From Chitinophagaceae bacterium (GTDB lineage Bacteria; Bacteroidota; Bacteroidia; Chitinophagales; Chitinophagaceae), in contig JAEUVB010000017.1 in NCBI GenBank assembly GCA_016786845.1, forward strand, positions 1 to 59,688: a stretch of 59,688 nucleotides of DNA, in the 5' to 3' direction. Position 1 is the first letter of the stretch; each line of letters begins with the position of its first letter. The notes beneath the pieces are model-generated. The model was given only the letters and a program-made list of their open reading frames with translations, made no database searches and was not told the DNA's origin. Positions 1 to 7,879 of the stretch are shown one piece after another. Position numbers and translations under genes: made by a program.

Positions 1-2
1 TG

Positions 3-146
3 GTATACTATGTTGAATTTTCCGAAATTGATGAGGCCATTAAATTTGAAAAACAATTGAAGCGATGGAAGAGAGAATGGAAAGACAATTTGATTGATCA
101 TTCAAATCCAGATCGTATTGATCTTATGTCAGATTTTATGGGTTAA
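3..146 (+). CDS. GIY-YIG nuclease family protein (3' end only)
   Basis: The gene enters from the left edge; only the last 47 codons are visible, ending at TAA 144-146. The peptide has the typical C-terminal half of small single-domain GIY-YIG (YhbQ/UPF0213-type) proteins: the run EAIKFEKQLKRWKREWK followed by an NPDR-like segment and an acidic end. The catalytic GIY...YIG core lies outside the window, so activity cannot be judged. Such small nucleases are DNA-binding and often multi-copy in Bacteroidota. It is followed directly by 670 bp of repeat-rich, gene-free DNA. Confidence 0.8.
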   Translation, partial: VYYVEFSEIDEAIKFEKQLKRWKREWKDNLIDHSNPDRIDLMSDFMG

Positions 147-246
147 TCCGAGTATTATGTTTTGATATCACCCCGGCAGATCCCGGTCTGGCTTCCGGCT
201 TATTCCATTTCATGGAATGCCGTCCCGCCAACCGGGATGACAATCA

Positions 247-364
247 TTAATATAAATTCCGTTTGATTTGAGCGCTCTTCGAGATGCTGAGGCTGACGAT
301 ACGCTCGCTACGGAGATGTCATCCCTGTCCGACAGTCTTTAATATATATTTCGTTTGATTCGAG
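247..364. repeat. Imperfect direct repeat, 26 bp, period 92 bp
   Basis: Positions 247-272 and 339-364 match at 23 of 26 bases, each reading TTAATATA... then CGTTTGATT. Each copy is followed by a segment with a CGCTnCG or GCTCCGTAGC-like core. This looks like two copies of a dispersed intergenic repeat; copies elsewhere in the genome cannot be seen from here. Confidence 0.7.
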
Positions 365-376
365 TGTACTTGAGTC

Positions 377-617
377 GCTCCGTAGCATGGGGTTGCTTCG
401 TGCCTCGCAATGACGTACAACAATCGCTTCGTAGCCTTACGTAATTGCGAGGAGGCGATCCCGCACGTGCGGGACAATCCCATGCTACGAAGCGATCTCT
501 TTCTCTTTCCCCTTGTCCTTTCCCCGACGAAGACCTGCCCTCCTCGTTGCGCCCGATGGGAGGGGCAGTCTCGTTCTGTGTCTCCTCTTGCGAAGCATGG
601 GAGACACACAACGAGAC
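377..617. repeat. Cluster of inverted repeats (multi-hairpin element)
   Basis: Several stems lie in a row. Arms 423-435 and 484-496 are a perfect 13-bp inverted repeat (ATCGCTTCGTAGC). Inside them lies a perfect 14-bp palindrome, CCCGCACGTGCGGG, at 460-473. An outer CCTCGCAATGACGTA-like segment near 402-416 is mirrored near 438-452. A further stem pairs 535-543 with 559-568. The last pairs 568-585 with 600-617 (18 bp, one mismatch, 14-nt loop). Regular nesting like this is typical of REP/MITE-like elements; mobility is inference. Confidence 0.7.
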
Positions 618-820
618 CGAAGCCCGGACAGCGGGACGAGGCTCCGGAGAATTCGCCGAATGACGCCCACATCATTCTTCCATTTTTTATAGCGCCTGAT
701 TTAAACGTGCAAATATTCTATAGTAGGGAACTTAAGCCCATTTAGAGAATCATTCAACATACAATCAAATTCATACTCACCCATGAAGGCTTGCAAAGCA
801 TCTAGGTCGGCATACCATGA

Positions 821-3073
821 CTATCGTTTCCATCTCATTCCGGCATACATCGTGCGTCCCATCGTAGGGCCCCAAACCAATGAGCCATCAAAGTAAGTAC
901 CAAAGGGTGATTGTGCATCAATGATGGCAATATCCTGCATGTAATTCAATATATTCTCTACACCCCCATATACTTCAAATCCATGCCCGAGTACTTTATT
1001 GATATGGGCATTCATGGTGAAGAAAGAAGGCGACATATTTTCAAATCGTAGATTCTCAGGATTATTTAAGGTAGACGGTATCCTCTTCGAGCCGGTCCAT
1101 TGTAGGGTATAATCGAAGGACCATTTAGATCGAGTCGTATACGATGCATTAATAAACGCGCGATGTTTCGCATTCAATGGCTTTTGCTTTCGCACCCCTT
1201 CGAAACTCATCTGCACATCATGGTATCGATAAGCAAGTCGTATATCCATTTTTCGAATAGGCTCGTAATCCAATTGTACTTGTACACTATGGGCAAATGA
1301 AGGCGCCGTAGAATTATAGAATTTGATAAATCGTTCCTCCTCCCAATCGGCCACAACCTGATTCAGAAAATGAGTGTAGTAATAGTCTACACTGAATGTA
1401 CCCGGACGATAGTTGAGTTTAAATTTATACGTTCCGTTGACTCCGCTGTTGATAGCCGATTCATTTTGAAGCTGATACATTCCGTCTTTCTGCGAAGGCA
1501 TGATGAGTACCGTTCGATTGGTTGAAAACAGACCCAAGTTCTCAGAGAATATGGTCGCAGTCCGATATGACTTACCCACAGAAGCTCTGAAGGTCATATT
1601 ATCCAGCGGAGCATATCGAATGTGAAAACGAGGTGTGGTATACAAGCCGTATAAATTATGATAGTCGGCCCGCATACCCAGCACTGCATTTACTTTTTTT
1701 GAAAAGGTATGCGCATACTCGCCATAGATCCCCGGAACCATCTCATGATTGACATAAGGCATTCCATTCACTTGCTCATTTCGATTCATATAATTGACCG
1801 TCGCGCCAAGCTTTAAAATATGATTGGTATTTTTTACGATGGTTTGAAAGATATAATTCGTGTAAAAACTTTGTTCATTGGCCACATATTGTTTACGACC
1901 AAAAGCCATGTCCTGTTTATGGGAAGAAAAAGCCAACTGTAGCCCCATGCTTTTCCATGGTTTATGTTCAAATAGCTTTCCGATTTTCATCCAGGTATCC
2001 AATCGATTTGTTTTCAGATTCATGGTCCAATACGGACTCAATTTTGGATTTTCATCGGTGTCGGTATGCATGGATCCGCCCCAATTATTGTTGTAGACAT
2101 ACTTTGCACCGACTTGAAGTTCACGCCCCTTTTGACCAAACCACATCCAGCGGTTTGATGCAATCCAGGTATTACCCATGGGTTGATCAATAAAATGATC
2201 ATGATTCTGATCCACTTTCAACCATTGCGATTTGCCATGCAGAAATAGATTGCCATACAATTTCTCCTTGGGTTCAAAAGCCAGATAGGCATTTGCTTCA
2301 GACCGTCCTTGAGCACTTTGATAGAGATTAAAATATTGTTTGTCACCCTCCATCGGCTTGCGCATTTCAATATTGATTTGCCCGGCAAGTCCTTCATAGC
2401 CATTTACCACAGAGCCGGCACCTTTACTCAGTTGCATGCTTTCTATCCATTGCCCCGGTGTAAAAGTTAAACCCGTAATGCTCGCGAGTCCGCGTACTTC
2501 GGGTATATTTTCACGCGTAATCAGGGTATAGGGGCCTGAAAGCCCAAGCAATTGAATCTGCTTATATCCGGTAACGGCATCGGTGAAGGCAACGTCGACA
2601 CTCGGGGTCGTTTCGAAACTCTCACTCAAATTACAACAAGCGGCTTTCAATAATTCTTTGGCACCTATCCGTTCTGTTTTTTGCATCGTCAGCAGACTGA
2701 TTTCTGTTGCAAACCGCTTCTGACTAATGGTTACATCTTTGATTTTTTGAAGATAGGGATAGACAATTTTAAGGTCCTTTTGCTTATCGGTTAGCGCAAT
2801 GGTATCGCTACCCATTCGATCGTAGGATATAATGATCCGTGTGGCCGTATCCGGTACCGACAAAGTGAATTGTCCCTCTTTATCCGTAAACGCAATGATC
2901 TTTTTGGAAAAGAAAATTTTCGCCCCGGCTACCGGAACTTCACTTTGATTTTGTTTTTTTTCAAAAATGCTGCCATGAATTGGAACCAGATTTTGTTGCG
3001 CAAAAATCTGAGAACAAGTGAACAGCAGGCTGAAAAAAAATAGTGTTGAGTAATTCAGCGCTACTCTAATCAT
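821..3073 (-). CDS. TonB-dependent receptor, probable metal or metal-chelate transporter
   Basis: A 750-aa outer-membrane receptor. The ATG at 3073 is preferred because it overlaps the upstream HMA gene's stop (ATGATTAG) and gives a clean signal peptide ending in FAQQ. After it comes a carboxypeptidase-regulatory-like beta-sandwich (about residues 25-110), then a plug domain with KELLKAACCNLSESFETTP, a segment I associate with metal-related Bacteroidota receptors, then a long beta-barrel ending in an aromatic residue followed by KR. It closes a cluster with an HMA protein and a Cys/His-rich HYC_CC_PP protein, which suggests copper, iron or a similar cation as substrate. The substrate is inference; the receptor family is clear. 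Confidence 0.9.
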   Translation of the reverse strand: MIRVALNYSTLFFFSLLFTCSQIFAQQNLVPIHGSIFEKKQNQSEVPVAGAKIFFSKKIIAFTDKEGQFTLSVPDTATRIIISYDRMGSDTIALTDKQKDLKIVYPYLQKIKDVTISQKRFATEISLLTMQKTERIGAKELLKAACCNLSESFETTPSVDVAFTDAVTGYKQIQLLGLSGPYTLITRENIPEVRGLASITGLTFTPGQWIESMQLSKGAGSVVNGYEGLAGQINIEMRKPMEGDKQYFNLYQSAQGRSEANAYLAFEPKEKLYGNLFLHGKSQWLKVDQNHDHFIDQPMGNTWIASNRWMWFGQKGRELQVGAKYVYNNNWGGSMHTDTDENPKLSPYWTMNLKTNRLDTWMKIGKLFEHKPWKSMGLQLAFSSHKQDMAFGRKQYVANEQSFYTNYIFQTIVKNTNHILKLGATVNYMNRNEQVNGMPYVNHEMVPGIYGEYAHTFSKKVNAVLGMRADYHNLYGLYTTPRFHIRYAPLDNMTFRASVGKSYRTATIFSENLGLFSTNRTVLIMPSQKDGMYQLQNESAINSGVNGTYKFKLNYRPGTFSVDYYYTHFLNQVVADWEEERFIKFYNSTAPSFAHSVQVQLDYEPIRKMDIRLAYRYHDVQMSFEGVRKQKPLNAKHRAFINASYTTRSKWSFDYTLQWTGSKRIPSTLNNPENLRFENMSPSFFTMNAHINKVLGHGFEVYGGVENILNYMQDIAIIDAQSPFGTYFDGSLVWGPTMGRTMYAGMRWKR

Positions 3074-3422
3074 GATCGCAAGTACCGTTTCTATAAGCGC
3101 AACATGAAGGAAGTTTGGCGTAAGATTTATCACTGGCTTTTTGTTCCTTGGTATCATGTCCGGCATCAGCTATCGCCAATGAAATCCGAGACAGACTCAC
3201 TTTATCCGTAAGATAGACTACAGTAAGCACCTTGGTTTTTTTATCCCATACAGCAGACTTAACGCCTTTAATATAGGCAGCCTCTTCAATTCTGGTTTTA
3301 CACTGACCACAATTGCCGTAGACTGTAAATGTATCTGTCGCTGTTTTAGATTGAGCTTGTAAAGTTGTTCCTGACAACATCATGATGAGCAGGAGTATCG
3401 TATGAATGAGATGATTTTTCAT
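3066..3422 (-). CDS. Secreted heavy-metal-associated (HMA) domain protein
   Basis: 118 aa: signal peptide (about 1-24, ending LQAQ), then one HMA ferredoxin-like domain. The metal-binding loop reads GNCGQCKTRIE, the CxxC expected for a soft-metal site. It ends with a second Cys/His-rich tail, LPSCCAYRNGTCDHD, beyond the usual domain. The start is ATG. Its last 8 bases overlap the start of the TonB receptor, so the two are almost certainly translationally coupled. Likely role: periplasmic metal chaperone or sensor for the receptor. The metal is not determinable from sequence. Confidence 0.88.
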   Translation of the reverse strand: MKNHLIHTILLLIMMLSGTTLQAQSKTATDTFTVYGNCGQCKTRIEEAAYIKGVKSAVWDKKTKVLTVVYLTDKVSLSRISLAIADAGHDTKEQKASDKSYAKLPSCCAYRNGTCDHD

Positions 3423-3495
3423 TTTTATTTTATTTTAAGTATGAAAGAAAATAAGACTAATTGTCAAACGCAAATGGAATGACTTTCTGATTCAG

Positions 3496-3897
3496 CTAAC
3501 TATAAAATAAAAATGCATGTATTTGTTTGTATATCGGTACCTGACCGGATCTGTCCGGCGGACGCGGCAAAGTGCTTAAGGTAAATGCAGAAGAACCGTA
3601 GTTGCGGGTTGCATATTCAGCGACATCATGATTCTGAGATATGAAGACCAGGTCATGACCATGTAATTTAAATTCATGTTCGTGTTGTATCTGGTCGGTG
3701 GTAACCTTTAAGGTTTTAAATTCATCCTTACAACAATCATCAGGCTTTCCACCCAAGTTTTCATCGCAACAACAGGAAGACTTTTCATACAATTTAAAAC
3801 TTGCCAATGACTCTCCGCAGTAATGCAGTGAAACCACCAACCCGAGTGAAAAACTCAGATAGAGGAATAACAGCGATATGGAATAAATCCTTTTCAA
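3496..3897 (-). CDS. HYC_CC_PP family protein (Cys/His-rich, metal cluster)
   Basis: 133 aa. It has an N-terminal hydrophobic segment followed by the family marks: HYCG, then SSCCCDE, then DDCCKDE, a His-rich middle (HEHEFKLHGHD), and LPRPPDR near the end. These give the HYC, CC and PP of the family name. Function is unknown; the conserved Cys and His suggest metal binding in the periplasm or membrane. The only start available in frame is TTG at 3897, since a stop lies 15 bases upstream. A -7-type box (TACCTTTG on the minus strand, 3903-3910) is only 5 nt from it. First gene of the metal cluster, 73 bp before the HMA gene. Confidence 0.82.
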   Translation of the reverse strand: MKRIYSISLLFLYLSFSLGLVVSLHYCGESLASFKLYEKSSCCCDENLGGKPDDCCKDEFKTLKVTTDQIQHEHEFKLHGHDLVFISQNHDVAEYATRNYGSSAFTLSTLPRPPDRSGQVPIYKQIHAFLFYS

Positions 3898-3902
3898 GTA
3901 CT

Positions 3903-3910
3903 CAAAGGTA
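3903..3910 (-). promoter_or_regulatory. -7 promoter box upstream of the HYC_CC_PP gene
   Basis: On the minus strand this reads TACCTTTG, an exact match to the Bacteroidota -7 consensus TAnnTTTG. A -33 TTG is possible at 3934-3936 (23-bp spacing, longer than usual). The box lies 5 nt from the TTG start codon. Confidence 0.5.
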
Positions 3911-3969
3911 AGTTAGAAAATTTATTTGCGAATCAACCTAATTCCTAAATAAACCTAAAGATTCCTTGT

Positions 3970-5121
3970 TTAACCCACGGAAACATCATCATATACTTTA
4001 ATTTCCTGATACAGGGTATCGCGTTCAACAGGCGTTCTGCCCGCGTCACGAATCAAATCGCACAGCTCTTCGGTGGTCATGGAAGGATTTTGCTCTTCAC
4101 TACCGGCCATACTGTAAATCTTGGTACTGTCGTCGATGGTACCATCTAAATCATCAACCCCATAGCTAAGCATGAGTTGTGCATTGCTTCTTCCTAACAT
4201 CGGCCAATATGCTTTAAGGTGCGCAAAATTGTCCATATAGATTCTCGCAACGGCATACAGTTTAATGTCTTCCACAATACTCGACTCTGCAACATGACTC
4301 ATATCATTATCCTGATTTCTAAATTTCAAAGGGATAAACGTATTGAAACCACCGGTTTCATCTTGTAAGGTGCGTAAACTTTCCATATGGTCGATACGAT
4401 GTGCATAGCTTTCAATATGTCCATAGAGCATCGTCGCATTACTATGCATACCCAATCGATGAGCCGTTCTGTGAATATCGAGCCATCCGTCGCCATCCAC
4501 TTTATCTTCACAGATTTGTTTACGGATTTCAGCATCGAAAATCTCTGCACCCCCACCCGGCAACGATTGCAATCCGGCGTCTTTTAATTTTTGCATACCC
4601 TCTTCGCGACTCAATTTCGATTTACGAAACATATAATCCAATTCTACTGCAGTAAAGCCTTTGAGGTGCAAATCAGGGCGATGGGCTTTGATTTTTCGAA
4701 GTAACTCGCAGAAGTAATCCAGATCCATTTTGGGATGTACGCCTCCAACAATATGAACCTCCGTGACAGGTTGGCCATCATACTTTTTCACGATATCCAT
4801 CATTTGATCAATGCTCAATTCCCATCCGTCCTCCCGATGTTTATATAAACGGGAATAGGAACAAAAAGCACAACTAAAGACACAAACATTGGTCGGTTCG
4901 ATATGAAAATTTCGATTGAAAAAAGTCTTGTCACCGAAACGAGATTCCCTGACATAATTCGCCAAGGCACCCAGCCATCCAATTTCTCCTTCTTGAAATA
5001 ATTTGAGTCCTTCTTCGGGTGATATTCGCTGTGCGTTTAATACCTTTTCGCAGATTCGCTTCAAGTCTGCACTTAATGGATAGGAATCTAAAAGACTTTG
5101 GATATTTTCAGTATGCTTCAT
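3970..5121 (-). CDS. mqnE: Aminofutalosine synthase MqnE (radical SAM)
   Basis: 383 aa. It joins S-adenosylmethionine chemistry to 3-(1-carboxyvinyl)oxybenzoate to form aminofutalosine, an early step of the futalosine menaquinone pathway. The radical-SAM cluster motif CVFSCAFC (C80, C84, C87) follows FHIEPTN. VHIVGGVHP, LQSLPGGGAEIF and YGVDDLDGTIDDS mark MqnE rather than MqnC, and the C-terminal AGRTPVERDTLY is also family-typical. ATG 5121 is chosen over an upstream frame opening at 5142 because a TACCTTTG -7 box at 5140-5147 would put 5142 inside the promoter. No other menaquinone gene is in the window. Confidence 0.95.
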   Translation of the reverse strand: MKHTENIQSLLDSYPLSADLKRICEKVLNAQRISPEEGLKLFQEGEIGWLGALANYVRESRFGDKTFFNRNFHIEPTNVCVFSCAFCSYSRLYKHREDGWELSIDQMMDIVKKYDGQPVTEVHIVGGVHPKMDLDYFCELLRKIKAHRPDLHLKGFTAVELDYMFRKSKLSREEGMQKLKDAGLQSLPGGGAEIFDAEIRKQICEDKVDGDGWLDIHRTAHRLGMHSNATMLYGHIESYAHRIDHMESLRTLQDETGGFNTFIPLKFRNQDNDMSHVAESSIVEDIKLYAVARIYMDNFAHLKAYWPMLGRSNAQLMLSYGVDDLDGTIDDSTKIYSMAGSEEQNPSMTTEELCDLIRDAGRTPVERDTLYQEIKVYDDVSVG

Positions 5122-5139
5122 GATCGTAAAGATTGCCGT

Positions 5140-5147
5140 CAAAGGTA
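5140..5147 (-). promoter_or_regulatory. -7 promoter box for mqnE
   Basis: On the minus strand this is TACCTTTG, 18 nt before the ATG at 5121. No convincing -33 TTG at the usual distance. It decides the start codon of mqnE. Confidence 0.5.
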
Positions 5148-5190
5148 CATGATGGCCATGAAGAGATGAAATAGATTAAACTGATGCTTA

Positions 5191-5937
5191 TCATGGAATG
5201 CAAAGGTCGTTTAACACATAGAGATTGCCATTCACCACATTAAAATCCACTTCGGCCTTAATACCGTTGACCCGTCCTTTGCAATTGTGTTGCCAAATTT
5301 GCCAGTCGCGTTTAATTCTTGGCGCTTCTGCTTGTTCGTAATGAGCCACCCAGAGCGGGTAATCATCGAAAGCCCCCTCCAAATGCTGAGCATAAAAATC
5401 GGCACCCGTATAGATGAGGGGCTTTACTTTATATTGCTTTTCCAGCACATCCAGGCAGGCCTTCAATTCTCTTTGAATCAATTCATTGTTTGCCCGGTTG
5501 GTTTCTTCAATATCCACAACAGGCGGTAAATCGCCGCTTTCCATATGGACCTTGGAAATAAAAAATTCTGCCTGCGCCTTACCTCCCCTTCTAGGATGAA
5601 AATAGAGATAAGCGCCGCGCATCAAAGGATAATCTTGAATTCGTTCCCAGTTTTTCTTAAAATAAGGATCCGTTAAATTGGTGCCTTCAGTGGCTTTAAT
5701 AATTGCAAAGGATATTTTTTGACCCTGATCACGCATATTGCTGACCATTTCCCAATCGATATTGCTTTGATAACGTGATACATCAATGCCATGTGTAGTG
5801 TATCCTGCCGGAATGCTGATCCCGAAATTTGGATATTCAATATGTCGCTGTGACAAATAGAGTTTATCGGCCAGGTAGACTCCGGCTACTACCGATATCG
5901 TAACAACAACAAGAATCAATTTATGTTTAAGGCGCAT
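5191..5937 (-). CDS. Glycoside hydrolase family 25 (lysozyme-like muramidase)
   Basis: 248 aa, with an N-terminal membrane anchor or signal (LILVVVTISVVAGVYLA), then a GH25 barrel. Visible family motifs are GIDVSRYQSNIDW at the barrel start, FAIIKATEGTN, YLYFHPRRGG, the catalytic acid strand VVDIEE (DxE), LIYTGADFY, and PLWVAHYEQAE. GH25 enzymes cut the MurNAc-GlcNAc bond of peptidoglycan. The ATG at 5937 is chosen; a TTG four codons upstream would only add MSTC. Divergent from porQ. Probably periplasmic, in cell-wall remodelling, though this is inference. Confidence 0.9.
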   Translation of the reverse strand: MRLKHKLILVVVTISVVAGVYLADKLYLSQRHIEYPNFGISIPAGYTTHGIDVSRYQSNIDWEMVSNMRDQGQKISFAIIKATEGTNLTDPYFKKNWERIQDYPLMRGAYLYFHPRRGGKAQAEFFISKVHMESGDLPPVVDIEETNRANNELIQRELKACLDVLEKQYKVKPLIYTGADFYAQHLEGAFDDYPLWVAHYEQAEAPRIKRDWQIWQHNCKGRVNGIKAEVDFNVVNGNLYVLNDLCIP

Positions 5938-5986
5938 GCAGGTTGACAAATAACAAGTGTATGTCAGATTTTGGGTGAAAATAAAA

Positions 5987-5994
5987 TATATTTG
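5987..5994 (+). promoter_or_regulatory. -7 box upstream of porQ
   Basis: TATATTTG fits TAnnTTTG and lies 23 nt before the porQ ATG. The nearest upstream TTTG (5970-5973) is only 13 bp away, so the -33 element is weak or absent. Confidence 0.4.
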
Positions 5995-6017
5995 GCAAAA
6001 TAACGTTAATTCCGTCG

Positions 6018-7124
6018 ATGAAGAAATGGACTTTTGTTTTGTTGATATGCCTTTCCCAACAAGTGTTTGCTCAGGTGACCGGCGGCGAACATGTTTTTGA
6101 ATTTTTACGTTTATCTCAAAGCCCTCATATCAGTTCATTGGGAGGGATCGCATTGGCCAATCCTTCTTCGGATGTGATGATGAGTTTTACAAATCCGGCA
6201 TTGCTTAGACCCGAATTTCACACGCAAATTGGGTTGAATTACAATTTCTATTACGCAGGCACACGGGTTTCCAACTTTTACTATGCCCAACATTTGCCGA
6301 AATTGAACACCACCTTCGGATTAGGCATTCAATACCTGAATTACGGGAAATTTAATTTCACAGATGCCTTGGGCAATAGTTATGGTACCGGGTCTGCTTC
6401 CGACTATGCCATCTCTTTGAGCGCTTCCCGCAGCTACCTGACCCGTTGGCGTTATGGAGCAACTATTAAGTATGCACACTCTAATTTGTTCGACAAAAAA
6501 TCATCCGCTGTGCTGGCCGATATCGGCGTGGTATATGCCGACACCAATGCCAAATGGTATCTTGCTGCGGCAGTTAAAAATGCCGGAGCTCAATTAAGCT
6601 ATTTCGACCCGCAAACCGGAGCTCAACCACTTCCGCTGGACTTACAAATCGGCCTCACCAAAAAATTCAAAAAGGCCCCATTCACTATAATGGTTCTGGC
6701 TCATCATTTGTATACCTGGGATATTCGCTATGACAACCCTGCAGATCAGCAAGACAATACCCTGCTCTTTACCGACACCACACAAAACACAAAAAAGAAA
6801 AGCTATTTTGCCGATAAACTCTTCAGGCATTTTGTGTTCGCATTAGACGTCAACCTGGGCAAACGACTTGAAATCAGTGCGGGCTACAATCATTTGAGAC
6901 GATCCGAATTGGCCATTGATGAAAGAAAAGGTTTATCCGGATTTTCCTTTGGTGCCGGGCTCTATCTCAATCAATTTACCATTCACTATGCCCAGTCCTA
7001 TTATCACATTGCCGGTCCATACAATGAAGTGGGCATCAATGTCCGATTAAACGATTTGTTCGGACTGGGAGATGCGGGGAAACGAATCAATTGGAGTGAA
7101 AAATTTGCCAAAAGTTACTTGTAA
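6018..7124 (+). CDS. porQ: Type IX secretion system protein PorQ
   Basis: 368 aa, with a signal peptide ending VFAQ. The mature start GGEHVFEFLRLSQSPHISSLGG is the PorQ signature, followed by a repetitive barrel with many aromatic strands (NYNFYYAG, GLGIQYLNYG, YHIAGPYNEVGINVR). PorQ is an outer-membrane protein that, with PorU, PorV and PorZ, forms the attachment complex linking T9SS cargo to lipopolysaccharide. That fits the sorting domains carried by at least four proteins in this window. The other T9SS genes are not here. Confidence 0.9.
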   Translation: MKKWTFVLLICLSQQVFAQVTGGEHVFEFLRLSQSPHISSLGGIALANPSSDVMMSFTNPALLRPEFHTQIGLNYNFYYAGTRVSNFYYAQHLPKLNTTFGLGIQYLNYGKFNFTDALGNSYGTGSASDYAISLSASRSYLTRWRYGATIKYAHSNLFDKKSSAVLADIGVVYADTNAKWYLAAAVKNAGAQLSYFDPQTGAQPLPLDLQIGLTKKFKKAPFTIMVLAHHLYTWDIRYDNPADQQDNTLLFTDTTQNTKKKSYFADKLFRHFVFALDVNLGKRLEISAGYNHLRRSELAIDERKGLSGFSFGAGLYLNQFTIHYAQSYYHIAGPYNEVGINVRLNDLFGLGDAGKRINWSEKFAKSYL

Positions 7125-7152
7125 TCTTCTTGGATAGCCAGGTGCTGACTAT

Positions 7153-7869
7153 CTATATCAAACAACGCTTATAAAGTTGTATGGTATTTTCAAGTCCCAG
7201 ATATAATGCATCACAAATCAGTGCATGTCCTATGGAAACTTCCTTTAGATGAGGAACCCGGCCGGCAAAGTATTTCAGATTGTAGCGATCCAAATCATGA
7301 CCGGCATTGATACCCAATCCTTCAAGGTCTGCAGCTATGGCTGAATCTATATAGGTTTGTATCGCGGACTCCGGGTTTGATGGAAACTGTTGTGCATAGG
7401 CCTCTGTATACAATTCAATACGATCAGTACCCGTAGCAGCTGCATGCACCATAAGTGCCGGATCCGGATCCATGAAAATAGAAACACTGATCCCTTCCTG
7501 TTTAAAAACGGTAATTATATTTCTAAGAAAATCCTTATGTCCAAGCGTATCCCAACCGTGATTAGACGTGAGCTGATCTTCGGCATCCGGCACGAGTGTG
7601 ACTTGATGAGGCTTATTGGCCAATACCAAATCTACAAATTTTGTTTCCATCGGATTACCTTCAATATTCAATTCGGTATCTACCACATTTTTCAACTGAG
7701 CCACATCTTCATATCGAATGTGACGCTGATCAGGCCGGGGATGTATGGTGATGCCATCAGCTCCGAACCGCTGACAATCCATCGCAGCCTGTATCAAATC
7801 AGGATTATTTCCGCCTCGTGCATTTCGCAGTGTGGCAATTTTATTGATATTCACTGAAAGTTTGATCAT
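7153..7869 (-). CDS. pdxJ: Pyridoxine 5'-phosphate synthase PdxJ
   Basis: 238 aa; condenses 1-deoxyxylulose 5-phosphate with 3-amino-2-oxopropyl phosphate in the deoxyxylulose-dependent vitamin B6 pathway. Family motifs in order: LSVNINKIATLRNARGG at the N-terminus, GADGITIHPRPDQRHI, LNIEGNP, VTLVPD, GLGINAGHDL, and EVSIGHALICDALYLGL near the end. ATG 7869 is used; an in-frame start eight codons upstream would overlap the preceding gene and adds no family sequence. It follows the membrane-protein gene by 10 bp on the same strand and may share its transcript. Confidence 0.95.
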   Translation of the reverse strand: MIKLSVNINKIATLRNARGGNNPDLIQAAMDCQRFGADGITIHPRPDQRHIRYEDVAQLKNVVDTELNIEGNPMETKFVDLVLANKPHQVTLVPDAEDQLTSNHGWDTLGHKDFLRNIITVFKQEGISVSIFMDPDPALMVHAAATGTDRIELYTEAYAQQFPSNPESAIQTYIDSAIAADLEGLGINAGHDLDRYNLKYFAGRVPHLKEVSIGHALICDALYLGLENTIQLYKRCLI

Positions 7870-7879
7870 CGATGTGAAA

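Larger units (their letters stand above)
147..820. other. Gene-free, repeat- and hairpin-rich stretch
   Basis: No convincing gene lies here. Open frames exist on both strands, but their translations are Arg/Pro/Cys-rich without family resemblance and they overlap each other. The DNA holds a diverged direct repeat (247-272 and 339-364, period 92 bp) and a chain of inverted repeats (about 377-617), with composition unlike the neighbouring genes. The last 100 bp, next to the 3' end of the TonB receptor gene, are AT-rich and unremarkable. Confidence 0.7.

Noticed and set aside
319..745. Several overlapping open frames of 60-118 codons in the repeat region
   Set aside because: They lie on both strands over inverted repeats, are Arg/Pro/Cys-rich, and resemble no family; they follow from GC-rich repeat DNA rather than coding.
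7125..7152. Hairpin GATAG...CTATC between porQ and pdxJ as a terminator
   Set aside because: Only a 5-bp stem with an 11-nt loop and no T run.
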